Assembly (NCBI GenBank): GCA_964016875.1
Contig: OZ024718.1
Span: 40,116,406-40,180,405, forward strand
From: Fallopia convolvulus
Taxonomy: Eukaryota; Streptophyta; Magnoliopsida; Caryophyllales; Polygonaceae
DNA: 64,000 nt
Direction of reading: 5' to 3'
Shown: positions 45,924 to 56,938 of the stretch, piece by piece
Position numbering within the stretch: the stretch's first letter is position 1
Layout of the letters: each line of letters opens with the position of its first letter
The notes under the pieces: model-generated
Seen by the model: only the letters and a program-made list of their open reading frames with translations
Database searches by the model: none
Told to the model about the DNA's origin: nothing
Program-made: the position numbers and the translations under genes

Positions 45924-46157
45924 ATAATACCCCCTTAAAAATAGTTTTGTCCCCGAAACTAGGGAGAACTTAGGGCAGTACAAAGCTAGATTAGGCGGGT
46001 AGTTAAAATCACTCACAATTGTGAGGATACAACAAAAGTTCTAGTACCCCCTTAAAGAACGTTTCGTTCTTTAGTTAAGACGATAATAACTTGGGAAAAC
46101 CTCTATGCATCTTTTGCTCAGTCTCCCAAATTTCTCTAGTCGTACCTTCATCGCTAT
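45924..46157 (-). pseudogene. Element G 3' internal remnant with chromodomain end
   Basis: Next to the PPT is pyrimidine-rich 3' UTR. The minus strand at about 46083-46147 encodes TTREIWETEQKMHRGFPKLL, resembling the ATWETESRMSESYPEI end of element E's chromodomain. The rest of pol is missing. Confidence 0.65.
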
Positions 46158-46917
46158 TGTAACACCCCATCTTATAATCCGGGTTGTTACCTGGTTGTGG
46201 ACCACACCTGGGTCCACCAAAACAAGCCTGACAACAAATTCACCGGTATTGGACCTTGCATCAAAGGCACAGCGAGAAAAACCAAGAAAACATCCAACTT
46301 ATCATTTTTAAAACAACTCGATAAGCAATGTGAATACAACCGACTGCTAGCACTAAAGCCAACCTACTGGCTACCAACATTAACTCAATATTACTATTAA
46401 CTACACTGTCCTTGCAACTATGAACTCAAGCCCTCAAATCCCACTAAGACACGTCACGTCAAGATCGAGTATCATTGTCCAAGAAGTGATCTCTTGGAAC
46501 ATTTCCCATACAAGAATGTTTACCTAAAACGTTGAAAGTGGAACACATTAGCTAACAATCCTGGTATGGGCCAAACAAGGAAATCAACCATGTAGAACAA
46601 AACATAGATTATCAAAATAACGCATTCAGTCATTCCTATACATACCAAACCAATATGCACAGAAAAACACGTCGTATAATTATATAGACTAGCATATCAA
46701 TTTCCAAACCAACACTCCGTTCCACAATAACAAATAAGCACGAGATTAAACAATGTAATACTCAAGCAACATATTTCATAACAAACAACAATAATTCCTC
46801 CATAATCCAAACCATAATCATTCTCCAATTCAGGCAACCCGAACCTGCCTTCGAAACATGGTACACGGCTAGCGCGCATGCTTAGCTCGTGCCCATTTTC
46901 TTTCCCATCACCCTTCT
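46158..46917 (-). repeat. Head of another Tekay-like LTR
   Basis: It starts TGTAACACCCCATCTTATAATCC, a variant of the LTR start of element E, and runs 760 bases until E begins at 46918. Its other end is not present. E may have inserted into it (left flank CTTCT). Confidence 0.55.
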
Positions 46918-49197
46918 TGTAACACCCCGTCTTTCGACGAGGCGCTACTAGGGAATAGACCTTACAACTCGGGCACGACGAGAAAAACATAATAAAACAT
47001 CCAACCTTTATTTAATAAAACTTAGAAAAACGTAATCATGCATGAATCCCCGAAAACCATAAGCAATCAAATACGTCACAATGCCTACTGAAACTGAACT
47101 ATCCGAACAAAATTATAATAAACGAAACACAGTACCAACTCGTCTAACAAATGTTAAAATCATTATCCTAACTTTTGTAAATAAACTAGTACAGACCAAA
47201 CCCACTATGACACACGCTCTTTACCGCTCCGGCCCGCCATCTTGCCTCGGTTCCTGCACGGTTCCCTGATTCATACCTGGAACTGAAAAATGTTCCCCGA
47301 AGGGTCAGCGTCTAATCTACCAAGCTAGAAAGAATACGGAACTGTAGAACGTTTTGAAATCAGTTATCTAATGTCAGCATACAAATCCACCATCGCAATC
47401 ATAACTCTAAAGGCCAATACCTAAATTAGTTATATCAGTCACACAAGTCACATACGCATTCACAATCACAATCACACAGCAATGCAATTCTTCCTTTGTC
47501 CACGATCCGACTTCCAAGGCGCTCATCACCACGCCGAGTGCAGAGGCAGGCCCTCCCACTCCACTTCACAATCTCCCTTCTAACCCCGGGCTAAGCCTCC
47601 ACTGGAGCACTTGCCAAAAACACACAGATAATACTTTTCGTTTTGAAGGGGCACGGTTTCCCTGTCACACGGGTCAAAGTAACCAACTCTTCCTCCACGC
47701 CAGCTACGATGGGCCGTGTCGGAAACGGTACCAACACAGAGAAAACGTTCCAAAAATATCCTTCCGATAAAATACATTCAAAACCATTTTACACACACAA
47801 CAACACGAGACGTTCAAAACAGTTTATAAAGGCATTCGGGACTAGTTCCCAAAACCCGCCCTACAATATCGATACGCAATCTAACAAGGTAGAGAAGAAC
47901 CGAGCAAGTCGAAAAACGACTTACCTCGAAGCAAAGGACCCTTTTGATGAAGACAGAACTACGATTTCAAATGGAAGCGATGCCCTAAAGAATTTTAAAG
48001 GGAAAGATTAATTAGTTAAAAATACGATCCGAACTAACCAACCCAAAAATACTTATTTACTCTTTTTCCCCACTCAAGTCCAACAAAATAGCCCAATCCT
48101 TTTAAACAAGAAAATAAAGAAGCCAATTTCAGCCCAAATGGGGCAAGATGACTCGGCCCAGTCCAATTCCCTCCCTTTTTTTTTTTCATTTGGCAAACTG
48201 GGCCGAACAGCAGTCCGTCTCCCCTCCTTGCCCAGCTCGCTTTTTGGGCCGAACCAAAACAGGCCCGTCTCCCTCACCCTTCCTTTGACCAGCCAAGGGG
48301 TTTGACCCCGCGTGGGCCCCACTCCTGTCTTCAACCTCGCGACCCGGAACTTCCGAATCTTCCCCTGCCGGCAATTCTGCAGCGATAACCCACGCCTCCA
48401 CTCTTCTCCCTTTTCCGACCACCCGCCAGTGCCAATTCCCCGCCCTCGTCTCTGTGTTCCTACCCCTGCCCGACGACAATGACGGAGAGCGAAATCACCA
48501 TTGCCGCCCCTGTTCGTGCCCCGTCGGCATTCCCAGGCGGCCACGAACCACCCATCCTCGTCGACTCCAACTCAGACCCGTCCCCCTTCTTTCTTTTCCC
48601 GATTAACGACGCACGTCGACCCTCCCTTGAATCCCGCACCAGCCCAACATAATACAGTAAAGAGAAACAGAGAAAGGAGATCTCACCGGTGGTTCTCCCG
48701 ACTATCGACGACGGCGGCAATTCCGACGACCTTTGCAACTTCCCTAGAGACGTCTTATCCTATAGGCGGTCGGCAAGATTGATCGGAGAACGAAAAGGGA
48801 AACAAGAACAAGAAGTGAATGGCTTCCGAAGCTTACCGGAAACGATTGGGTGGATCGAACGGCTTGACGATCGCAACGGGATAGACTCGATTTTCGGGCT
48901 TCTACGCACACCGGACAAAAACTACTTTGAAGCTTCGGATTTGTATATATATTTATTTGGCTTAAGATAGATTTGGATAGATTTGGCCAACTAATTATCC
49001 AAGGTTGATTTAGATAGATTTTCTAATTACTGATTTGGATGACAATATTTCCGGTGAAAAGAAATAGATTTAATTAGATAGATTTAGGATTAGATATAAT
49101 AAATCAAACTGATTATTCAAACAAATTATTAAATGTTTGTAACCGGAGGAAACCCGTTTTCCGACTTACGAGATTTAAAATGAATACGGATATTACA
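46918..49197 (-). repeat. 3' LTR of element E
   Basis: 2,280 bases, TGTAACACCCCGTC...GATATTACA. An AT-rich TATATATATTTATTT near 48941-48957 may hold the minus-strand core promoter. A 122-codon ORF within it also occurs in the other LTR but matches no family I know. Confidence 0.88.
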
Positions 49198-49482
49198 TAC
49201 TACCCCCCTTAAGAAAGTTTCGTCCCGAAACTTTTACACAAAAGAAAGATAGAAAGATAACGAAAGAAAGATATTCGAGGTTTGAGAAAGATATTCGAGG
49301 TTTTCACAAACCTCTCCCCCTTAAAGAGGTTCGTCCCCGAACCAGAACTGATTGACAACGGTAATCATAACCAGTACTAGCCATCCAAAACATACCGCAC
49401 GTCAATCAAGAAATAAACAGTCGAACAAACAAGTCAAGCAACCAAGAATCACGAAGCAAACATCGAATCTGAAACTAACACA
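49198..49482 (-). other. Element E PPT and 3' untranslated region
   Basis: The minus strand reads AAGGGGGGTAGTA against the LTR (49198-49210). A second purine block lies at 49314-49322. No gene is present. Confidence 0.7.
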
Positions 49483-52400
49483 CTAATTACTAACCTTCCC
49501 CTCAAACGCCTCTAATAAACTCGGGTAGATCTCTGGATAACTCTCACTCATCCTAGACTCTGTCTCCCAAGTGGCCTCCTCGACTCCCCTTCGAGACCAC
49601 TGAATCAACACCAGAGGAATCTCCTTGTTCCGCAACTTCTTCATTCGTCGATCTAAAATCTTCAGCGGTTGTTCCCGGAAAGTGTGATCTGGTTCTACCA
49701 CCAAATCCTCATAATTCAGTCTGTGACTAGAATCCGGAACGTACTGTCTCAGCTGGGAAACATGGAATACAGGGTGCACTCCTTCCAACGCAGGCGGCAA
49801 CGCTAGCCTGTACGCCACCTCGCCTACTCTCTCCAGAATCTCGAATGGACCGATATATCGGGGACTCAGCTTCCCTTTTACCCCGAATCTTCTTACCCCG
49901 CGGGTAGGCGATACTCTCAACCAAACATGGGCTCCGACCTCAAACTCCAACGGTCTACGCCTCTTGTCTGCATAGGACTTCTGGCGACTCTGAGCAGCTA
50001 ACATTCTCTCTCTGATTAAGGCCACTTTCCCGATCGTCTCCTCAATCATCTGTGGCCTCTCTCCTACTACATCCGAGGGATCATCCCAACATAGCGGTGT
50101 CCTACACTTCCGACCATATAAAGCCTCATACGGCGCCATCTGAAACAACGAATGCCAGCTGTTATTATAGGCAAACTCCACCAAAGCCAAATGATCCGAC
50201 CACTGACCTCCCCAGTCTAAAACGCAGGACCTCAGCATGTCCTCTAACGTCTGAATCGTCCTCTCTGTCTGACCGTCGGACTGCGGGTGGTAAGCAGTTG
50301 TGAAATGTAATCTCGTCCCCAATGCCTCATGCACTTGCTGCCAATATCTGGAAGTGAAACGCCCATCTCGGTCCGACACAATCGTCTTAGGCACTCCGTG
50401 CAGCCTAACTATCTGATTAATAAACACCTCCACTAACTTGCTCACTTGCCACGTCTCTCGGATAGGCAAAAAGCGAGCAGTCTTCGTCAGTCTATCCACC
50501 ACTACCCAAATAGCATCATGGCCTCTGCTGAGTCTCAAACCTGTGACAAAATCCATGGAGATGTCCTCCCATTTCCATTCTGGAATAGGAAGCGACTGAA
50601 GTATTCCTCCAGGTCTCTGATGCTCGATCTTCACCTGCTGGGAGACCTGACATTTAGCGATAAATCTCGCTACATCCGGCTTCATGCCATCCCAACAATA
50701 AAACTGTCGCAAATCCTTGTACATCTTACTCGCCCCGGGGTGGATTGAGTAAGGTGTAGCATGAGCCTCTTGCAAAATCTTCTGCCTCAACTCTGTATCT
50801 CGAGGCACACAAATCCGACCATGTAAACACAAAATACCATCTGCTCTCTCCGCAAAGTCGGGTGCCTCTCCACGGCTCAATCTCTGCCTCAAATCCTGAA
50901 TCGTTGGGCAATCTTCCTGCTTCTGCCTTACTTCCTCAAATAACGACGGCCGACATTCTAGGGTTTTCAGACTACCCTGATAACGCTGAATCTGCACTTC
51001 AATTCCGTACCTCACCAGCTCCCTCTGTAACTCTGGTTGCGCCATCAGATGAGCCAACATACTCTCCTGAGGCGTCTTTCTGCTAAGGGCATCAGCGACC
51101 ACATTCGCTTTCCCTGGATGGTAAAGGATCTCAAGGTCGTAATCCTTCAGTAACTCAAGCCATCTCCTCTGTCGCATATTCAACTCCCTCTGAGTGAAGA
51201 TGTATTTGAGGCTCTTATGATCTGTCATCACTTTGCAGGTACTCCCATACAAGTAATGACGCCAAATTTTCAAAGCGTGTACCACAGCTGCCAACTCCAA
51301 ATCGTGAGTAGGGTAATTCTGTTCGTTCGGCTTCAACTGTCTAGAAGCATAAGCAATCACTCTATCCCTCTGCATCAGCACACAACCCAAACCTATCTTG
51401 GAGGCGTCACTGTAAATCACAAAATCTTCATTCCCCTGAGGAAGAGCTAATATAGGAGCCGAAGTTAACCTTCTCTTCAGCTCATCAAAACTCCGCTGGC
51501 AAGCTTCGTTCCATTCGAAACGAGTAGTCTTCTTAAGCAAGTTGGTAAGTGGTTGGGCTATCCGAGAAAACCCTTCCACAAACCTCCTGTAATACCCTGC
51601 CAATCCTAGAAAACTCCGCACCTCCTTCACATTCTTCGGAGGTTCCCATGCCTTTACAGCTTCAATTTTTGCAGGATCTACCATAACTCCCTGAGCAGAT
51701 ACGACATGCCCTAGGAAGTTAACTTCAGGCAACCAGAACTCACACTTGGACAGCTTAGCAAACAATCGATGCTGCCTCAATACTCCCAACACCAGCCTAA
51801 GATGCTCGGCGTGCTCCTCCTTACTCCGAGAGTAGATCAGAATATCGTCGATGAATACTACTACAAATCTGTCCAAGTAGTCTATAAACACCCGGTTCAT
51901 CAACTCCATAAATACAGCGGGTGCATTCGTCAGTCCGAACGGCATCACTACAAACTCATAATGTCCATATCTCGTTCGGAAAGCCGTCTTAGGTATATCT
52001 TCCTCCCGAATCCTCAACTGGTGATATCCTGACCTCAAATCCACTTTGGAGAACACAGTAGCCCCCTGCAACTGATCCAACAAATCATCAATACGCGGCA
52101 GCGGATACTTGTTCTTGATGGTAACGCGGTTCAACTCCCGATAATCGATACACAGACGGAGAGAACCATCCTTCTTCTTCACAAACAGAACTGGAGCTCC
52201 CCAAGGCGACGCACTCGGTCGTACGTAACCCTTCTCCAACAGCTCCTCCAATTGTGTCTTCAGATCCTGCATCTCCATCGGGGCCATGCGATATGGGGCT
52301 CTTGAAATCGGCCTCGTTCCCGGCTCCAACTCAATCCCAAAATCCACCTCTCTCTGAGGAGGTAATCCTGGGAGTTCGTCAGGAAAAACGTCCTCAAACT

Positions 52401-53355
52401 CGCACACTACAGGTATATCCTGAATGTGCGGTTCCGCCTTGTCCCCCTGAAGAACATAACACCAATATCCTACACATCCGTCGTTGAGCAACTTGGCGGC
52501 CTTCACCATACTAATCACCGATCCGGGCCCCTCCTGCTCTACCTCCTGACATACATGTCTGGTCCCATCATCTGCGGTCACTATAACCGTACCTCTGTGT
52601 GTATCCAAAACCGCTCGATAACGCCTCATCCAGTCCATCCCCAGAATCACGTCTTCATCTGGCGACAACTGCATTACTATAAAATCTGCATACCAATCTC
52701 TATTCCCTATTCTAATAGGGCACTGTAAAATCTCCTTATTCCCCCTTACTTTACTGCCGTCAGGCAGCCCCACAACAAAAGATACCCCCTCCGTGCAAGT
52801 CAGTCCTAGTCTAGCCACGCAAGCAGAAGACATAAAAGAATGGGTAGCACCCGTATCAAACAGTATGTGAACAGGTCTAGACTGAATCCAAATCGTACCT
52901 GTAGCAGTCGGCGCGTGTAGGGCATCGGCCCTCCTCATCTCAAACACTCGGGGCTGATTGCCCCCGGTGTTGCTAACTCCTGCGCCGCGTCCTCTGCCCT
53001 GACTCGGTGTCTGCTGAAATTGCTGAGGCTGACGACGAGGCATCTGATTCACCGTTCCCGGTGAAGATCCCTGTGAAGGTGCCCCCACAGTACAATACTG
53101 CTGCAAATGGCCAGGCTTCCCACAACTGAAACAACTCCTGACCGGCTTCGGACACTGACTCCTCAAATGAGCAGTACTTCCACAGTTGAAGCACTCTCTC
53201 TGTCCCCCAATGGGCTGACTCACACAAAGATGGTCCTGACGACCCTGTGGCTGAAACCCTGATCGTTGCGGCTGAGAAGAGCCGGGACGACTATCTCTCC
53301 TAGATTCTATCGGGGCAGACAACTTCTGCCTCTTGCTCCCCGTGGTATGCACCAT
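49483..53355 (-). CDS. pol: Element E pol polyprotein with zinc knuckles and chromodomain
   Basis: 1,290 residues, uninterrupted. In order: two CCHC knuckles (CFNCGSTAHLRSQC, CFSCGKPGHLQQYC, about residues 58-90), aspartic protease ILFDTGATHSFMS, RT with CIDYRELNRVTIKNKYPLP and FIDDILIYS, and RNase H (VIYSDASKIGLGCVLMQ). Integrase follows with an HH site (EAHATPYSIHPG), DFVTG, VSDRDGRFTS and DGQTERTIQTLE, then GPFEILERVGEVAYRLALP and a chromodomain-like end (LKILDRRMKKLRNKEIPLVL, EEATWETESRM). The integrase zinc site reads CQVSQQ where CxxC is usual, so one Cys is Ser. The ORF overlaps gag by 49 nt in the -1 frame. Confidence 0.92.
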   Translation of the reverse strand: MVHTTGSKRQKLSAPIESRRDSRPGSSQPQRSGFQPQGRQDHLCVSQPIGGQRECFNCGSTAHLRSQCPKPVRSCFSCGKPGHLQQYCTVGAPSQGSSPGTVNQMPRRQPQQFQQTPSQGRGRGAGVSNTGGNQPRVFEMRRADALHAPTATGTIWIQSRPVHILFDTGATHSFMSSACVARLGLTCTEGVSFVVGLPDGSKVRGNKEILQCPIRIGNRDWYADFIVMQLSPDEDVILGMDWMRRYRAVLDTHRGTVIVTADDGTRHVCQEVEQEGPGSVISMVKAAKLLNDGCVGYWCYVLQGDKAEPHIQDIPVVCEFEDVFPDELPGLPPQREVDFGIELEPGTRPISRAPYRMAPMEMQDLKTQLEELLEKGYVRPSASPWGAPVLFVKKKDGSLRLCIDYRELNRVTIKNKYPLPRIDDLLDQLQGATVFSKVDLRSGYHQLRIREEDIPKTAFRTRYGHYEFVVMPFGLTNAPAVFMELMNRVFIDYLDRFVVVFIDDILIYSRSKEEHAEHLRLVLGVLRQHRLFAKLSKCEFWLPEVNFLGHVVSAQGVMVDPAKIEAVKAWEPPKNVKEVRSFLGLAGYYRRFVEGFSRIAQPLTNLLKKTTRFEWNEACQRSFDELKRRLTSAPILALPQGNEDFVIYSDASKIGLGCVLMQRDRVIAYASRQLKPNEQNYPTHDLELAAVVHALKIWRHYLYGSTCKVMTDHKSLKYIFTQRELNMRQRRWLELLKDYDLEILYHPGKANVVADALSRKTPQESMLAHLMAQPELQRELVRYGIEVQIQRYQGSLKTLECRPSLFEEVRQKQEDCPTIQDLRQRLSRGEAPDFAERADGILCLHGRICVPRDTELRQKILQEAHATPYSIHPGASKMYKDLRQFYCWDGMKPDVARFIAKCQVSQQVKIEHQRPGGILQSLPIPEWKWEDISMDFVTGLRLSRGHDAIWVVVDRLTKTARFLPIRETWQVSKLVEVFINQIVRLHGVPKTIVSDRDGRFTSRYWQQVHEALGTRLHFTTAYHPQSDGQTERTIQTLEDMLRSCVLDWGGQWSDHLALVEFAYNNSWHSLFQMAPYEALYGRKCRTPLCWDDPSDVVGERPQMIEETIGKVALIRERMLAAQSRQKSYADKRRRPLEFEVGAHVWLRVSPTRGVRRFGVKGKLSPRYIGPFEILERVGEVAYRLALPPALEGVHPVFHVSQLRQYVPDSSHRLNYEDLVVEPDHTFREQPLKILDRRMKKLRNKEIPLVLIQWSRRGVEEATWETESRMSESYPEIYPSLLEAFEGKVSN

Positions 53356-54377
53356 AGCTGACTCTGTCGGGTCGTAGCCATAGCATAAGCCAAAGCAGAC
53401 TGCTGAACATCTGCCAATGTCGCAAGTCGGAGACCAGACACATAAGCACGTAAATGCGGCTGCAACCTTTTTAGAAAGGTTGCAATCTTCAACTCCTCAG
53501 TAGGGGCAGCATTTGGCACCGCTGCCAAATCTTGATGAAACTTCAGAATAGTCTCAGATACTGTGATATTTTCGGGTCCAGCATCCTGAAAAGCAGCCTC
53601 CCGAGCCGCCCTCACCACCGGAGGACAATACTGGTCTCGAATCTGTCTCTCAAACTCCTCAAAAGTAACCTCAGTCCGGTGGTCCCTACACAGCTCCCAC
53701 CAGTCAAAAGCGCTCTCCTGTAGCAGACTCTGTACTAAAGACATCTTCCGCTCCTCCGGTGCCTTAATGGAATCCAACGCAGGTTTCACCCTCCTCAACC
53801 ACTGCTCTACGTCAGAACCCTGAGCTCCTGCAAAGTTCGGTACTCCAGTCTTCCTAAACTCTGCGAGCCACTTATCAGGCTGAGGCTCACGATACTGTCT
53901 CCTCGGTTCGACCACCTGATCAGCTATCACTGGTCCTCCTGAAGCTGGCGCTGCTCCCAGCTGGGCAGCCAAAATAGAATCTGCTCCAGGTGCCCTCCTC
54001 TCGGCTCCTTGTTGCCCTGCAGCTGCGTTCAGATTCGGTGCAACTCCCGCACCCATCAACGTCTGCAATAACAGCTGAATCCCAGCAGTCACCTCTGGGG
54101 CCAATCCTGCTGGTGGTACTCCTCCTCCCACCTGAGCCCCGTTTGCTGGGAGACCTCCTCCAGCGACAGAGGCACTGTCCTCTCGATGAACAGCAGCAGC
54201 CACATCCTGACTCTCAGCAACCTCCTCCTGATGGTTATCCTGTTGTACCTCTGGCTCAGCAGCTACAGGGATCTCTCCTCTACCCCTGCCACGACCTCCT
54301 ACTCGGCCTCTACCGCGGCCTCTTCCGCGGCCTCTTCCGTTAGCTGCAGCAGCTCTAGCTCTGATTGGTGGGGCCAT
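53307..54377 (-). CDS. gag: Element E gag
   Basis: 356 residues from ATG 54377. An R/G-rich N-terminus (GRGRGRGRGRVGGRGRGRGE) is followed by a Q/A-rich linker and a Ty3-type capsid: NFAGAQGSDVEQWLRRVKPA, SAFDWWELCRDHR, FEEFERQIRDQYCPP. It ends without a zinc knuckle. The knuckles lie at the start of the next, overlapping frame (53355). Either gag-pol is joined by -1 frameshifting or an indel split an originally single ORF. Confidence 0.85.
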   Translation of the reverse strand: MAPPIRARAAAANGRGRGRGRGRGRVGGRGRGRGEIPVAAEPEVQQDNHQEEVAESQDVAAAVHREDSASVAGGGLPANGAQVGGGVPPAGLAPEVTAGIQLLLQTLMGAGVAPNLNAAAGQQGAERRAPGADSILAAQLGAAPASGGPVIADQVVEPRRQYREPQPDKWLAEFRKTGVPNFAGAQGSDVEQWLRRVKPALDSIKAPEERKMSLVQSLLQESAFDWWELCRDHRTEVTFEEFERQIRDQYCPPVVRAAREAAFQDAGPENITVSETILKFHQDLAAVPNAAPTEELKIATFLKRLQPHLRAYVSGLRLATLADVQQSALAYAMATTRQSQLWCIPRGARGRSCLPR

Positions 54378-54611
54378 CTATAATAGAAAATCCCACAGTC
54401 AATACTTAAACATTCTATTTTTCAACCTAATTCTTACTATTCTACGTGAGGTTCTTCGGCTGATGGGGCGGAGTCGCGACGTGTCACCTACCCCCTATAT
54501 GCAACATGTCTACCTCAGTAAAAACATTTGAAAACACCGGCCGGTTTTAGTTTTCAGTTGGACCTCGGGTACACTCGTTGGTCAGTTCCATGTGCCCTGT
54601 TGTCAACCTGG

Positions 54612-54623
54612 CTCTGATACCAA
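54612..54623 (-). other. Primer-binding site of element E
   Basis: The minus strand reads TGGTATCAGAGC two bases inside the 5' LTR start at 54626, matching the initiator-Met tRNA 3' end. Confidence 0.9.
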
Positions 54624-54625
54624 TT

Positions 54626-56012
54626 TGTAACACCCCATCTTTCGACGAGGCGCTACTAGGGAATAGACCTTACAACTCGGGCACGACGAGAAAAACATAA
54701 TAAAACATCCAACCTTTATTTAATAAAACTTAGAAAAACGTAATCATGCATGAATCCCCGAAAACCATAAGCAATCAAATACGTCACAATGCCTACTGAA
54801 ACTGAACTATCCGAACAAAATTATAATAAACGAAACACAGTACCAACTCGTCTAACAAATGTTAAAATCATTATCCTAACTTTTGTAAATAAACTAGTAC
54901 AGACCAAACCCACTATGATACACGCTCTTTACCGCTCCGGCCCGCCATCTTGCCTCGGTTCCTGCACGGTTCCCTGATTCATACTTGGAACTGAAAAATG
55001 TTCCCCGAAGGGTCAGCGTCTATTCTACCAAGCTAGAAAGAATACGGAACTGTAGAACGTTTTGAAATCAGTTATCTAATGTCAGCATACAAATCCACAA
55101 TCGCAATCATAACTCTAAAGGCCAATACCTAAATTAGTTATATCAGTCACACAAGTCACATACGCATTCACAATCACAATCACACAGCAATGCAATTCTT
55201 CCTTTGTCCACGATCCGACTTCCAAGGCGCTCATCACCGCGCCGAGTGCAGAGTCAGGCCCTCCCACTCCACTTCACAATCTCCCTTCTAACCCCGGGCT
55301 AAGCCTCCACTGGAGCACTTGCCAAAAACATACAGATAATACTTTTCGTTTTGAAGGGGCACGGTTTCCCTGTCACACGGGTCAAAGTAACCAACTCTTC
55401 CTCCACGCCAGCTACGATGGGCCGTGTCGGAAACGGTACCAACACAGAGAAAACGTTCCAAAAATATCCTTCCGATAAAATACATTCAAAACCATTTTAC
55501 ACACACAACAACACGAGACGTTCAAAACAGTTTATAAAGGCATTCGGGACTAGTTCCCAAAACCCGCCCTACAATATCGATACGCAATCTAACAAGGTAG
55601 AGAAGAACCGAGCAAGTCGAAAAACGACTTACCTCGAAGCAAAGGACCCTTTTGATGAAGACAGAACTACGATTTCAAATGGAAGCGATGCCCTAAAGAA
55701 TTTTAAAGGGAAAGATTAATTAGTTAAAAATACGATCCGAGCTAACCAACCCAAAAATACTTATTTACTCTTTTTCCCCACTCAAGTCCAACAAAATAGC
55801 CCAATCCTTTTAAACAAGAAAATAAAGAAGCCAATTTCAGCCCAAATGGGGCAAGATGACTCGGCCCAGTCCAATTCCCTCCCTTTTTTTTTTTTTCATT
55901 TGGCAAACTGGGCCGAACAGCAGTCCGTCTCCCCTCCTTGCCCAGCTCGCTTTTTGGGCCGAACCAAAACAGGCCCGTCTCCCTCACCCTTCCTTTGACC
56001 AGCCAAGGGGTT
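54626..56012 (-). repeat. 5' LTR of element E, inner part
   Basis: It matches 46918-48302 with few substitutions, for example CCCATC for CCCGTC and CATACTTGG for CATACCTGG. It stops at AAGGGGTT, where element F begins. Confidence 0.9.
56008..56012. repeat. Target site duplication of element F (GGGTT), left copy
   Basis: GGGTT precedes F's TGATGGCC. The same bases follow F's CACATCA end at 63566-63570. The uninterrupted E LTR at 48300 shows a single copy. Confidence 0.92.
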
Positions 56013-56938
56013 TGATGGCCGGATCGATGGAGGGGATGATGGTGCAAAGAGATCGCCACGAGAATCCAAGGAATTCCGACAACAAACACCACGCAACTGA
56101 CCCGTCTTCAACTGGCTGGATCTTCCTCGTCCGAACTCGAAATTGAGTGATTCCAATTCTAGAAGTTAGATCTATGAGTCTAGTTGAAGTCCTCAAAATA
56201 TGAGACCGAGATGATGAGCGGATTGAAAGTTATGTCGAATTTACTGAGATGGTGCAGAAACCTCCGAGATGGATGATGGTTCGAAATGGAGAGAACAAGG
56301 GGATATGGATGCTTGATAACTTGGATATGACTCACCAAGCTCTCAAACAAACTAGGATGCTCGAAATTGTCGGATATGACTCACCAACAATTGAACAACG
56401 AGAATTGAACGAAACAAAACAAGAACTTCGAATTGAAAATGCAAGGAAAAGAGAAGCAAATTTCGTCCAAGTCTAGCAACAAAGGGTGAGGGGGACGACC
56501 ATATAACCTAGAAAGCAACCTCACAAAGTTAGCCCCTTCACTTAAGGAAATTACAAAAATTAACCCAAAAACCCGAAAACTTAATAATTGTCCTTTCCGT
56601 CGAATTGTCACTTAGAACCATGAAGTAGAATAAAACTCCAACCATCTTCATTGCACTCTTTCGGAAAGCTACACCCCATGAGCTCTTCTTGCACTTGACA
56701 TAGAATGGCCTTAGCTCGGGATCGCGTAATACGACCTAGATAAGGTGGTGTAGTTCCTTGAGCTTTGGCACCATCAAAACCGGAAGGCAAGGGCGCGCCA
56801 CCATCCAAGCTTGTTGGCGCGTCTAGGGTATGCCGAGGCTCCTCCAAGTGTTCCGACGTGTGCTCCTCCAAGTGTTGCTCCTCCAAGTGTTCTGAAGTGT
56901 GCTCCATAGTTGGCTCGGACATCGATGGAATCACATCA
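56013..56938 (-). repeat. 3' LTR of element F
   Basis: 926 bases, TGATGGCC...CACATCA. The inner 330 bases are coding on the minus strand (the polyprotein tail, stop at 56608). The tail contains three CTCCTCCAAGTGTT-type repeats (about 56838-56893). A CCATATAACCTAG near 56500 is shared with D's LTR and may hold the promoter TATA. Confidence 0.9.

Noticed and set aside
47643..48011. 122-codon plus-strand ORF (also at 55351-55719)
   Set aside because: It lies within both LTR copies of element E and is duplicated only because the LTRs are. It has no recognisable domain and lies on the opposite strand to the element's genes.
48074..48738. R/G-rich minus-strand ORFs in the GC-rich part of E's LTR
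   Set aside because: They overlap in several frames, vary between LTR copies and have no known domain. GC-rich composition alone explains open frames.
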